Shown piece after piece: positions 28,540 to 36,509 of a stretch of DNA of 64,000 nt (the first letter of the stretch is position 1; each line of letters begins with the position of its first letter). The notes under the pieces were generated by a model. That model was not told the origin of the DNA, ran no database searches, and saw only the letters and a list, made by a program, of their open reading frames with translations. The DNA comes from Nocardia albiluteola (GTDB taxonomy: Bacteria; Actinomycetota; Actinomycetes; Mycobacteriales; Mycobacteriaceae): positions 248,001 through 312,000 of the forward strand of contig NZ_JAHKNI010000010.1 in assembly GCF_018860155.1 (NCBI RefSeq), written 5' to 3'. A program made the translations under genes and the position numbers.

Positions 28540-28870
28540 TTCCGTGCGTCCAGCGAACAGGAGGTCGCCCCTGGTAGGTGGTGGATACCTTCGCCGCCAC
28601 CCTGATCCGCGCGATCCCGATCCCTTCGGCCGGACGTGCGCCGTCGTCCGGGAACTCATCCACCTCGAGCGTTTCAACCATGCCCGGACCGTGCTGCACG
28701 ACGTAATCCCGTCCTGGCGGCCGGATTCGCTGATGTCTGAGACTCCCCCACCGAACCTCTAGGAGACCGTCCCGGCTCGCGAAATCCCTTCGCGTTCACT
28801 ATCTTTATTGCATACATCGCCGTGATGGTTCCAGCGCCACGGCTATCTCGATGCACTGTCAGGAGGGCTC
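28540..28870. other. Intergenic stretch after the giant gene
   Basis: 331 bp without a convincing gene. Two mutually antisense open frames occur here. The plus-strand frame ends at 28762 and contains HLERFNHARTVLHDV. The minus-strand frame runs 28681-28502 and starts MVETLEVDEF. Both use GC-rich third positions, so neither can be chosen by eye. A small hairpin lies near the 3' end and a Shine-Dalgarno for the next gene at 28861-28866. Confidence 0.4.
28778..28794 (+). terminator. Possible weak hairpin terminator
   Basis: Six-base stem CGCGAA/TTCGCG with a five-base loop, followed by the T-rich TTCACTATCTTT. It could end transcription of the giant gene. The stem is short, so support is weak. 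Confidence 0.3.
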
Positions 28871-30355
28871 GTGTCGCCTGGTTCCTCAGACTCGAACGCA
28901 CCGCTGGAAGTTCAGACAGATGCTCTGAGCACGGCGGGTAAGAACTTCGAGAATATGTCGGACCCCGTGTCGTCGCTCATCTCGAGCCTGACCAACAGCC
29001 TGAACGCTCTCGGCCAGCCCTGGGGCGATGACGACCTGGGTGACAAGTTCGCCAACGGCGCATCGGGATACCTCGCCTCCAGGGACTCTCTCATCGGCGC
29101 CAGCGGCGCGCTGACGTCGTTCGAGTCCGCATTCAGCATATACGGCAGTGAAATCGTCGACGCGGCCGCAGCGTTCCAGAACGGCGAAGACGCCTACGGC
29201 GAAGAATTTATAAAGGCGATCGGCGGCGCCAGCGGGAGTTCCGGCGGCGGCAGCGGGAACTCCGGCGAAACATCTAGGCAAGCCATCGAGCGCCGTGGCG
29301 GGAACTCCGACGGCAACAACGGAAACAACGCCGACGAACAATCCAGGCAAGCCATCGAGCGCCCTGGCGGGAACTCCGACGGCAACAACGGAAACAACGC
29401 CGACGAACAATCCAGGCAAGCCATCGAGCGCCCTGGCGGGAACTCCGACGGCAACAACGGAAACAACGCCGACGAACAATCCAGGCAAGCCATCGAGCGC
29501 CCTGGCGGGAACTCCGACGGCAACAACGGAAACAACGCCGACGAACAATCCAGGCAAGCCATCGAGCGCCCTGGCGGGAACTCCGACGGCAACAACGGAA
29601 ACAACGCCGACGAACAATCCAGGCAAGCCATCGAGCGCCCTGGCGGAAACTCCGACGGCAACAACGACAACTCCGGCGGCAGCGGCGGCGGTAACGGCGG
29701 CGGCGGTAACGGCGGCAGCAGCAACAGCGGCAGCGGAAATTCCACGAACACGCCCAATACGACCCCCCTCACCCACAACGACGCCTACGACAACTCGGGC
29801 GGAACCGGTTCCAGCAACGGCGATACGCAACGGAGCACGGTTAACTCCACGCCCCACAGCTACGGCCCCACCGGCGCCACCGGCCCTGCCGACACCACGC
29901 GCAACAGCCCTATCGACCCCACGAGCGCCACCGGATCGTCAGGGTCCGGCAGCGGCGGGCCGTCCTCGTCCCGCGACGCACTGAACCCGTACTCCCGGAG
30001 AACCGATAATTCCAGCGGCCAGCCGAACTCCCAACTGTCCAGCGCCGCCAGCACTCCCGCGACGACCCCCGCGGACCTGGCCAAGCAGGGCATGGCCAAG
30101 GGGGCATTCCAGGGCGAGCACCTCGCGCGGTCGACCGGCGTGCCCGCGCCGCTGTCGCGCGCCGGTACGCAGGGGAACATGCCCTCCTCGTCGTCGAGCC
30201 CGGGCTCCTCCGGCGGGGGCAAGTCCTCGGAATCCGACCGCACCAAGCGCCGCGACGCCACCAAACGCACGCCCGAGCAGTCCACTCCCCCCGCGGACCC
30301 GCCCGAGGAGGATGACGATGTGTGGAAGCGTTCGGGGCGACAGCCGGACACGTGA
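28871..30355 (+). CDS. WXG-like ESX substrate with 23-residue tandem repeats
   Basis: 494 aa. GTG start at 28871 with AGGAGG at 28861-28866. Residues ~10-115 form a WXG100-like helical hairpin whose turn reads WGDDDLGDKFANG. The same turn occurs in the small protein encoded at 50462-50836. From ~residue 135 come six in-frame copies of a 23-residue Asn/Gly-rich unit (RQAIERPGGNSDGN...), then Gly/Ser/Asn-rich and Thr/Pro-rich disorder and a Lys/Arg then Glu/Asp tail. No signal peptide is seen. By analogy with ESX partner proteins it may be co-exported with the giant protein upstream. A long antisense frame over the repeats is a composition artefact. Confidence 0.75.
   Translation: MSPGSSDSNAPLEVQTDALSTAGKNFENMSDPVSSLISSLTNSLNALGQPWGDDDLGDKFANGASGYLASRDSLIGASGALTSFESAFSIYGSEIVDAAAAFQNGEDAYGEEFIKAIGGASGSSGGGSGNSGETSRQAIERRGGNSDGNNGNNADEQSRQAIERPGGNSDGNNGNNADEQSRQAIERPGGNSDGNNGNNADEQSRQAIERPGGNSDGNNGNNADEQSRQAIERPGGNSDGNNGNNADEQSRQAIERPGGNSDGNNDNSGGSGGGNGGGGNGGSSNSGSGNSTNTPNTTPLTHNDAYDNSGGTGSSNGDTQRSTVNSTPHSYGPTGATGPADTTRNSPIDPTSATGSSGSGSGGPSSSRDALNPYSRRTDNSSGQPNSQLSSAASTPATTPADLAKQGMAKGAFQGEHLARSTGVPAPLSRAGTQGNMPSSSSSPGSSGGGKSSESDRTKRRDATKRTPEQSTPPADPPEEDDDVWKRSGRQPDT
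29276..29670 (+). repeat. 69-bp in-frame tandem repeat, ~5.7 copies
   Basis: Units start at 29276, 29345, 29414, 29483, 29552 and 29621 (last partial). Internal units look almost identical in DNA, differing mainly in the first (CGCCGTGG for CGCCCTGG) and last copies. This points to recent expansion and likely copy-number variation between strains. Confidence 0.9.
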
Positions 30356-30379
30356 GTTGCCACGAAAGGTAGATGACCC

Positions 30380-31033
30380 GTGAACCCCGAACCCGCGGAA
30401 CAGAATTCGCTCACCGGCGGCAAGCGGTATGAGACGCTGCTCGAAATGTTCTGTGCCTCGGCGAATGACGTTCCGGATTTGGCCGACCGCACGCTGGTTT
30501 CCCAGGCCGCCGACGACCTGATCGACCGGATCAGCTACACGGCCACCGTGGCGGACTTTCATCGGGCGTTCGTCCGGGCGGTGAGCGCCGCGAGGCTGCC
30601 GCCGATGGCACTGGCCGCCGCGGAAAACCATTCCGAGGCAACGATTCTGCTATTTCTGGGGCGGCTGCTGGCCGAGCTGGAGCGGCGACGACCGTGGCCG
30701 GATCCGGCGCTGGTGCAGGCCGATGCCGAGGAGTGGCCATCGCTCGGCTCCAGCCTGCCGATCGCATGGATGGAGCTGCCGCTGCCGCTGGTACAGGAGG
30801 CGGTGAAGGCATCCTTCACTGCCGCGTCCGACATGGAGAGGCCGCTGCTGGTGCTGCGGTTGCGCACCGGCCAACTGGTCGGCCTGGTGGGCGAGGAGGG
30901 TCCCGAGCCGAGCCGCTTCCTGATCCTGCTACCCGATACCGAGGAACAGCAGGATCCCTCCGGGGTGATCGACTACCTGGTCGAGTACACCGGCCTACCG
31001 CTCGAGACCGAGGGGATCGGGCTGTCTCGATAA
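30380..31033 (+). CDS. Hypothetical protein, possible partner or immunity factor
   Basis: 217 aa. GTG start at 30380 with an AAAGGTAG Shine-Dalgarno-like site about 10 bases upstream. The gene follows the WXG-like gene by 24 bp, so the two are probably co-transcribed. It is a soluble, Ala/Leu-rich, acidic protein with helices in the first half (AADDLIDRI, LLFLGRLLAELERR) and a beta-containing second half (PLLVLRLRTGQLVGLV, RFLILLPD). It has no signal peptide, membrane segment or motif that I recognise. Its place at the end of a toxin/WXG cluster would suit an immunity protein or chaperone, but nothing in the sequence proves that. Confidence 0.7.
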   Translation: MNPEPAEQNSLTGGKRYETLLEMFCASANDVPDLADRTLVSQAADDLIDRISYTATVADFHRAFVRAVSAARLPPMALAAAENHSEATILLFLGRLLAELERRRPWPDPALVQADAEEWPSLGSSLPIAWMELPLPLVQEAVKASFTAASDMERPLLVLRLRTGQLVGLVGEEGPEPSRFLILLPDTEEQQDPSGVIDYLVEYTGLPLETEGIGLSR

Positions 31034-31104
31034 TTCGCCGTGAGAACGAGGGCGCCGACTCCCGTTGATCGTGCTCGGCAGTGGGCGGGCACGGCGCAAT
31101 GCGC

Positions 31105-31131
31105 GGTGACCGAACAGCTCGTTCGGTCACC
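31105..31131. terminator. Bidirectional hairpin between convergent genes
   Basis: Perfect 11-bp stem GGTGACCGAAC/GTTCGGTCACC with a five-base loop, midway between the convergent genes ending at 31033 and 31152. No T-tract is present on either side, which is common for actinobacterial terminators. Confidence 0.6.
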
Positions 31132-31151
31132 ACCTGCGGGCCGACGGACCG

Positions 31152-32054
31152 CTACTTCACGGTGCGGGGGTTGATGACCGTCGAATAGCGTGAACCGTTG
31201 AAGATCGCCTGGAGCTGCTCCGGAATCGGCGGCAGCGTGCGGTGGTATCGGGCTGCCAGTGCAGGTACGGTCACCGGGGTTGCCAACCAGCCGTGGGCGG
31301 TGAACCAGTCCTCGGGCTCGGCGCGCTCGTCGGCGTAGAAGAGCTCGCGCACATTGATCTCGGCCATCGGCGAGTTCTGCGTGTGCTCGGCCTGGACCTC
31401 GGCCACCTGGTCCAGGTCGCGATGGTTGCCCAGCGCGTCGAAGGCCAGGCGGGCGCCGGGTGCCGACAACCGCACGATCTGCCGGAACAACTCGTCCTGC
31501 GCCGCGCCGGGCAGGTACGGCAGCAGACCCTCCGCGGTCCACGCCGTGGGGATGGACGGGTCGAAGCCCGCGTCGAGCAAGGCGGCGAGCCAGTCGTCGC
31601 GCAGATCCACCGCGACCTCGCGCCGATCCGCGCCCGGATCCGCGCCGCTGTCGGCGAGCACCTGGCGCTTGAACCGGAGCACCTCGGGCTGATCGAGTTC
31701 GAATACGGTAGTGCCCGTGGGCCAGGGCAGCCGATAGGCGCGCGCGTCCAGGCCCGCGGCCAGGATCACCGCCTGGCGTATGCCGTCGGTGGCGGCGGAC
31801 CGAAAGTAGTCGTCATAGAACTTGGTGCGCAGGGCGACCATGCCCGAGCCGAGCACCCATTCCTGTTCTCCCCCTGGATCTTCCAGCTGCCCGATCATTT
31901 TAGCGTCCCCGGATGCGAGGACGAACCGCGCGGCGTACTCGTCGCGGACCAGCGGGTCGGGCTTGACGGTCTCCAGGGCCCGGGCGGTCGCGACGCGCAG
32001 CGCGGTCGCGCCCACGCCGCTCCCGATGTCCCAGGAATCTCCCTCGGCACGCAT
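31152..32054 (-). CDS. SAM-dependent methyltransferase, LCM/TIGR00027 family
   Basis: 300 aa. ATG at 32054 preceded by a GGAGGA site. The N-terminus DSWDIGSGVGATALRVATAR, the SAM-binding AAGLDARAYRLPW and the acidic FELDQPEVLRFKR strand identify the actinobacterial family of leucine-carboxyl-methyltransferase-like enzymes, which is greatly expanded in Mycobacterium and Nocardia. Later motifs LRDDWLAALLDAGFD and TAWTAEGLLPYL also fit. The length is normal (~300 aa). The methyl acceptor is unknown. It is a stand-alone gene convergent with the 217-aa gene and has no obvious link to secretion. Confidence 0.9.
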   Translation of the reverse strand: MRAEGDSWDIGSGVGATALRVATARALETVKPDPLVRDEYAARFVLASGDAKMIGQLEDPGGEQEWVLGSGMVALRTKFYDDYFRSAATDGIRQAVILAAGLDARAYRLPWPTGTTVFELDQPEVLRFKRQVLADSGADPGADRREVAVDLRDDWLAALLDAGFDPSIPTAWTAEGLLPYLPGAAQDELFRQIVRLSAPGARLAFDALGNHRDLDQVAEVQAEHTQNSPMAEINVRELFYADERAEPEDWFTAHGWLATPVTVPALAARYHRTLPPIPEQLQAIFNGSRYSTVINPRTVK

Positions 32055-32284
32055 GGCATTCCTCCGATGTGTAGAAACAGCTGTGGCACAACCTGAAACC
32101 CGACCCGGCTCGGATCGCCGGGTGCAGCGCGTGCTCGGAGCCCTGCGGAGTCACCTTGTGTGCGTTGAGGATCGGGCCCTCGGCATGACGCATTGCCATC
32201 GGTGCACGCACCACCGTCGATAGTCGTGTGACCAGCCGCATCGTCCACGTGCACAAGAGGTTTGGCAACCCGGGAGCTGGCGGG

Positions 32285-32584
32285 CTAATCGCTTGCCTGC
32301 GAGTTATATTCGGCAATCAGCTCGCTCCGCGCACCGAGAGCCTGCTGCGCGGCGGCTGTGACCGCGCCGAGAACCGCGCGGGTGAACTCGGCGGGCTGCA
32401 TACGAGATACCGCCTCGGACAACTGGAGATCCAGCAAACGCGCGGAACCGTCCACGACCGCCGTGACCGCGCCGCCGGCCGCGGTGTACCGGACCCGGAT
32501 GGCGGCCAGGTCGTCGGAGAGTTGCTGCATGCGTGTCAGCTGTGCCTGCACGGAAGCCTCCAGCCGCGCCCACTCGTCATTCAT
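32285..32584 (-). CDS. YbaB/EbfC-like small protein (last gene of effector operon)
   Basis: 99 aa from the ATG at 32584, chosen over the GTG at 32593 because GGAAGG lies about 11 bases before the ATG and only two before the GTG. A helical N-terminus (ASVQAQLTRMQQLSDDLAAI) is followed by a short sheet (AVTAVVDGSARLLDLQL) and a C-terminal helix, the fold order of YbaB nucleoid-associated proteins and of EspL-like proteins in ESX loci. It is the fourth such protein in this operon. The role in secretion is unknown; DNA binding is not demonstrated by sequence. Confidence 0.7.
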   Translation of the reverse strand: MNDEWARLEASVQAQLTRMQQLSDDLAAIRVRYTAAGGAVTAVVDGSARLLDLQLSEAVSRMQPAEFTRAVLGAVTAAAQQALGARSELIAEYNSQASD

Positions 32585-32621
32585 AAAGCCCACGTCCTTC
32601 CGTACCCTTGCCGGTGCGAGT

Positions 32622-35210
32622 TCATCGGTCGATGATCGAGCGCACGCTCAACGGATCCTCACCGATCGCCTCCTCCAAGTGCTGCTTACCGTCCAGGGCG
32701 GAGGAACGCTTGCGGTCCTTCTGCTGATTGCCGCCCTGCGCACCGCCGCCGCCCATGCCGCCGCCCATCGGCATCATCGGCGATCCCGGTGCCCCGGGGG
32801 CTATCCCGGCCCGGCTCGCCTGCTCGGCCGACTGTTGCTGATTGGTCGCGGAGTCGCCGGGGGAGGTGGCGCGGGGGAACTGAGCGGCTCCGTCGACGGA
32901 ATCCTTCGACAGCGGGCTCGGACCGTTGGGCCCGACCGCGCCACCGCCACCGCCACCGGTCTTGGACAGCAGGCCGGGCAGGGGGCCGCTCGCACCCGGC
33001 ATGTGGGCGAGATCGACGGGGCCCGAGACAGCGATCGGTCCGCTGTGTCCGAACGGACCGCTGATTCCGTACGGACCGCTGATTCCGAACGGACCGCTGA
33101 TCAGTCCGGCAAGGCCGGAGGCGCCCTGCAACAGCGAGGACAGGTTGCTGCCTGTTGCGTCGGCGGAGCTGGGGCCCGAGGTGGAGGTGGGGCCGGAGAT
33201 GCCGCCGGTGATGGTATTGGCGGGGCCGGAGGTGGAGGTGGGGCCCGAGGTGGTGGTCTTGGTGGGCGATGAGACGGTGTAGCTGATGGGGCCGGAGGCG
33301 CCGGAAGTAGTGGCGCCGGTGGGTGGCGTGAAGCTGGGGGTCGTGAAGCTGGGGGTCGTGACGGGGGCGGTGGTGACGGGAGGGGGTGGTGTGGTGACGG
33401 GAAGGGAAGTTGTGGTGACGGGAAGGGGTGGCGTGGTGACGGGAAGGGGTGGCGTGGTGACGGGAAGAGGTGGTGTGGTGGCGGGAAGGGAAGTTGTGGT
33501 GACGGGAAGGGGTGGCGTGGTGACGGGAAGGGAAGTTGTGGTGACGGGAAGGGGTGGCGTGGTGACGGGAAGGGGTGGCGTGGTGGTGGGAAGGGAAGTT
33601 GTGGTGGCGGGAGGGGGTGGCGTGGTGGCGGGTCCGGAGGCGCCGCCGGTGGTGGTGGTTGTGGTGACGGGTCCGGAGGCACCGCCGGTTGTGGTGGTGG
33701 TGGTGACAGGTCCGGAGGCGCCGCCGGTGGTTGTTGTGGTTGTGGTGGTGGTGACGGGTCCGGAGGCGCCGGTTGTGGTGGTTGTTGTTGTGGTGGTGGT
33801 GGTGACGGGTCCGGAGGCGCCGGTGGGGCCGCTGGCTCCGGTGGGGCCGCTGGCGCCGATGGGGCCGCTGGCTCCGCCGTGTCCGCTGCCGCTGGCTCCG
33901 GTGCCGCCGCTGGGTCCGCTTGCGGCGTTGGGGGTTTGGGTGCCGGGGTCGGAGAAGGAGGGGGTGTTGGCGGCGATTCTTTGGAGGCCGGGTGGGTAGG
34001 TTTGGTTCCAGTACGTTTGGAGGGTGCCGACGTTGTGGGTGGTTGAGTTGCAGCCGCTGTAGGTGTAGTAATTGCCGTCTCCGGTTTGTGCTGAGCCGGA
34101 TTCGGTGGTGGATCCGTCGCTGTTGGTTGCGTCGGTGTAGTTGTATTCGGAGGGCATGTTGTTGTAGATGTCTTTGAGCAGGCTGACCAGTTCGGTGATG
34201 TTTTTACTCATGGCGCCCATGGTTTGGCCGAGTGCGGCGACCGCGCCGTTGACATAGTTGGTGACCGCGGTGGTCGCGGCGGTGGCGGCCGCGCCGGTCC
34301 AGGCGCCGGAGTTCAGGGCCTGTTGCATGTGTTCGTGGAATTCGGTGGCCCAGGTGTTCCAGGTTCCTTGCAGGGAGCTCCATTGTTTGGCGGTGGCGTC
34401 CAGGGCGGTGTTGTTGTCGTTGATGGATTGGCCGATGTGGAGGAAGTCTTCCAGGGTGAAGGAGGTGCCGTCTTCGGCCATGTCGGCGATGGTGGTGGCG
34501 TAGCTGTCGGCGCTGACGAGGTTGCCGCCGGGGTTGCCGGAGGCACCGGAGGCGCCTGAGGAGCCCGAGGCGTAGGTGGACCAGTCGGGGATGTTGCCGC
34601 CGGTGGCGCCGCTGCCGCCGTCGGGGTTGACGTTCAGTGGTGCGGGGATGAGGGCGGCGAAGTTCCCGGCGCTGCCGCCCTCGGTGTCGGCGTAGGAGTT
34701 CGCGGCAAGGACGAAGGTTTCGGCCATGTCGGTCAGGATGAGCGAGTGTTCGTAGAGGTCGTTGTAGAGGTCGGTCCATTTACCCACGAGCAGCGCGCGG
34801 AAGCTGGCGGCCGAGCCGATGGAGTCCACGGCGGCATTGCTGTTGTTGGTGAGCAGGGGTTGGGCCGGGGTTTTGAGGTTGCCGACGGCGTTCATCATGC
34901 CGGTGACACCGTTGAGCAGGGTTTGGCAGGCGTTGTAGCAGGTGGTTGCCACCTTGGGGTCGAACTGTAGAAGCCCTACCAGGGCACCGGTGAACAGGGA
35001 CGGCCACGCGGAATTGTCATCACCCACACCCGACGCCCCGGATCCTCCCGACCCCCCGGATCCTCCCGACCCCCCGGATCCTCCCGACCCCCCGGATCCT
35101 CCCGACCCCCCGGATCCTCCCGACGGCCCGGATCCTCCCGACGGCCCGGATGCCCCGGACGGCCCCGGCTTATCATGCACTCCCGGCGACGGTGCTCCCT
35201 CGCTGACCAC
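32622..35210 (-). CDS. Large EspB/EspE-like ESX substrate with collagen-like and Thr/Pro repeats
   Basis: 862 aa. GTG start at 35210 overlaps the TAG of the preceding gene by one base (TAGTG), with GAGGGGAG just upstream, so translation is probably coupled. Architecture: a Gly/Ser/Pro leader, a helical domain (~residues 60-360) containing a W-x-G turn (GAWTGAAATAA), Gly-Ala-Ser-Gly-Pro collagen-like triplets, about a dozen LP(V/A)TT(PP/TS) heptads, ISGPFG-type repeats, and a Gln/Gly-rich end closing in HLEEAIG-x4-SVR-x3-DR. The tail recurs in the product of 36506-38242. No signal peptide is seen. Probably exported through ESX with help from the EspG encoded upstream. The Thr-rich part is a plausible glycosylation target. 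Confidence 0.75.
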   Translation of the reverse strand: MVSEGAPSPGVHDKPGPSGASGPSGGSGPSGGSGGSGGSGGSGGSGGSGGSGGSGGSGASGVGDDNSAWPSLFTGALVGLLQFDPKVATTCYNACQTLLNGVTGMMNAVGNLKTPAQPLLTNNSNAAVDSIGSAASFRALLVGKWTDLYNDLYEHSLILTDMAETFVLAANSYADTEGGSAGNFAALIPAPLNVNPDGGSGATGGNIPDWSTYASGSSGASGASGNPGGNLVSADSYATTIADMAEDGTSFTLEDFLHIGQSINDNNTALDATAKQWSSLQGTWNTWATEFHEHMQQALNSGAWTGAAATAATTAVTNYVNGAVAALGQTMGAMSKNITELVSLLKDIYNNMPSEYNYTDATNSDGSTTESGSAQTGDGNYYTYSGCNSTTHNVGTLQTYWNQTYPPGLQRIAANTPSFSDPGTQTPNAASGPSGGTGASGSGHGGASGPIGASGPTGASGPTGASGPVTTTTTTTTTTTGASGPVTTTTTTTTTGGASGPVTTTTTTGGASGPVTTTTTTGGASGPATTPPPPATTTSLPTTTPPLPVTTPPLPVTTTSLPVTTPPLPVTTTSLPATTPPLPVTTPPLPVTTPPLPVTTTSLPVTTPPPPVTTAPVTTPSFTTPSFTPPTGATTSGASGPISYTVSSPTKTTTSGPTSTSGPANTITGGISGPTSTSGPSSADATGSNLSSLLQGASGLAGLISGPFGISGPYGISGPFGHSGPIAVSGPVDLAHMPGASGPLPGLLSKTGGGGGGAVGPNGPSPLSKDSVDGAAQFPRATSPGDSATNQQQSAEQASRAGIAPGAPGSPMMPMGGGMGGGGAQGGNQQKDRKRSSALDGKQHLEEAIGEDPLSVRSIIDR
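33355..33640 (-). repeat. 21-bp repeats encoding LP(V/A)TT(PP/TS) heptads
   Basis: About a dozen tandem 21-bp units on the minus strand, alternating PP- and TS-ending versions. They code for a Thr/Pro-rich stalk in the large substrate. Confidence 0.75.
35040..35147 (-). repeat. Six 18-bp tandem repeats encoding Gly-Gly-Ser
   Basis: Units begin at 35040, 35058, 35076, 35094, 35112 and 35130 on the plus strand (GGATCCTCCCGACCCCCC type). The last two carry GGCCC instead of CCCCC. They encode the Gly/Ser leader of the 862-aa protein. Confidence 0.85.
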
Positions 35211-35731
35211 TACATACTCCCCTCGTGATCGAGCCAGCTGCGCGGCTCGTATTCATAGTTGTTCTCGGCGCCGAGTTCGGTCTGTTCCACAGCGTCCTGG
35301 GTGGGCAGGCCGAGCAGGTCCAGGGCCCGTTCGGTCAGGCCCAGACGCGTCAACTCGGCGCGCCTGGCCAGTCCGGCACGGTTGGCTGCCAGCTGACACA
35401 GTCGCAGCAGGTCCTCGGCAAGGTCGTCGAGGTCGCGACGGAGCTGCCCCGAGTCGACGTGCAGGTCCAGCAGCAGACCGGATTCGGTTGCCTTGACGAC
35501 GATCTCACCGTTGCGCAGGGTGGCCTCGCCGATCGAATATGCGGTGAATCCGCTGTCCTGCGGCGTGCCGTCGGTCTCCGGCGCTGTGTGCTCGGCCGGA
35601 TCGGCGCCGCCGGGATCTGCGTCATCCTCGAAATCGGCCCCGCCGCCGGGCCCCTCGTAGACGGCGGTCTCGTGGATCGCGGCTCCGAAATCCGTGGTCT
35701 CGCCGGTGTGGTACCAGGGCTGTTCAGGCAC
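35210..35731 (-). CDS. EspL/YbaB-like ESX-associated protein
   Basis: 173 aa. GTG start at 35731 lies inside the end of the espG gene (8-bp overlap). An acidic disordered N-terminus (~75 aa) precedes a YbaB-like core: GEATLRNGEIVVKATESG, then LLLDLHVDSGQLRRDLDDLA and a long helix LLRLCQLAANRAGLARR. It sits between espG and a large substrate gene with overlaps on both sides, which points to a role with that substrate. A comparable YbaB-fold protein, EspL, accompanies mycobacterial ESX-1 substrates. Confidence 0.65.
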   Translation of the reverse strand: MPEQPWYHTGETTDFGAAIHETAVYEGPGGGADFEDDADPGGADPAEHTAPETDGTPQDSGFTAYSIGEATLRNGEIVVKATESGLLLDLHVDSGQLRRDLDDLAEDLLRLCQLAANRAGLARRAELTRLGLTERALDLLGLPTQDAVEQTELGAENNYEYEPRSWLDHEGSM

Positions 35732-36509
35732 TGCGCTCGTCCTCCAACGTCTGCAGCACCGTGGCGATGTCGGTCGCGATCAGCGCCGCCAGCTGGTGCC
35801 GGTCCACGCCGACCGCGACCGGGCGGGCACCGTCGGGGATCGCATAGCGGCCGTCGTCGGCCAGATCGCGCCAATAGATGTAGCGGGTGGTGATACCCCG
35901 GGGGCCGAAAACCGAGCTGCCCTGGGATGTTTCGATGGAACCGAGCACCCGGACAGGGCAATTCAGGAATGCGGTGCTGCGCCGCTCGAGTTCCGGATAG
36001 CTGTCGTGCACCTCGGATTGCCCATACCAGTGGTCGGTGTCGCTGCGATCCGGCGGTTTCACCATGGGGATATCCGGTAGCCGGCCCGGGGCGCGCTCGG
36101 GCAGGGCGCCCACGACCGCGCCCGCGAGGCGTTCGGCCTCACCCATGGTGATCACGAATCCGCCGCTGTGCCACATGGATTCGCCGGGCAGCTGCCGGAT
36201 CAGCACGCCGACCGAGCCCTGCCGTGCACCGAGCACGCGGACGCGGGCTTGCGAGTCCTCGGGATGCTCCGGATCCACGGCATGTGCAACGACCCGCACG
36301 TCGGCATGCGCCACGCGGCCGAGCGCATCGTGCAGCGAGCCGTCGAAGCGGTCCTGCAGTTCCGCCCAGGTCCGGGCGGCCAACCGGTCGCGTTCCTCGG
36401 TGTAGTGCACCGGCAGCAGTGCGCACAGCGGGGACGGCAGGCGCTCGGCGAACAGTTTGTCCCATGCGACAACCAGTTCGGCATCGCTGAGATTCCAGGT
36501 GACGGTCAT
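35724..36509 (-). CDS. espG: EspG family ESX secretion chaperone
   Basis: 261 aa. The ATG at 36509 forms an ATGA overlap with the stop of the upstream substrate gene. The frame extends much further upstream, but that part is antisense-like Arg/His/Gln-rich sequence and is rejected. EspG marks: WNLSDAELVVAWDKL, a LPSPLC loop, the helix RDRLAARTWAELQDRF, beta strands DVRVVAHAV and RVRVLGAR, VITMGEAERLAGAVVGALP, and the C-terminal RYIYWRDLADDGRYAI. EspG proteins bind PPE-like and related substrates in the cytosol and hand them to the translocase. Here the clients are probably the two large substrates of the operon. Confidence 0.85.
   Translation of the reverse strand: MTVTWNLSDAELVVAWDKLFAERLPSPLCALLPVHYTEERDRLAARTWAELQDRFDGSLHDALGRVAHADVRVVAHAVDPEHPEDSQARVRVLGARQGSVGVLIRQLPGESMWHSGGFVITMGEAERLAGAVVGALPERAPGRLPDIPMVKPPDRSDTDHWYGQSEVHDSYPELERRSTAFLNCPVRVLGSIETSQGSSVFGPRGITTRYIYWRDLADDGRYAIPDGARPVAVGVDRHQLAALIATDIATVLQTLEDERSA

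Noticed and set aside
29276..29670. Repeat array considered as CRISPR
   Set aside because: Units are directly adjacent without unique spacers and encode an in-frame peptide.
28886..29857. 323-codon minus-strand frame over the 69-bp repeats
   Set aside because: A repeat length divisible by three keeps all frames open. The plus frame has the start, ribosome site and WXG-like domain.
35040..35147. 18-bp repeats considered as CRISPR or binding sites
   Set aside because: No spacers; they encode Gly-Gly-Ser in frame.
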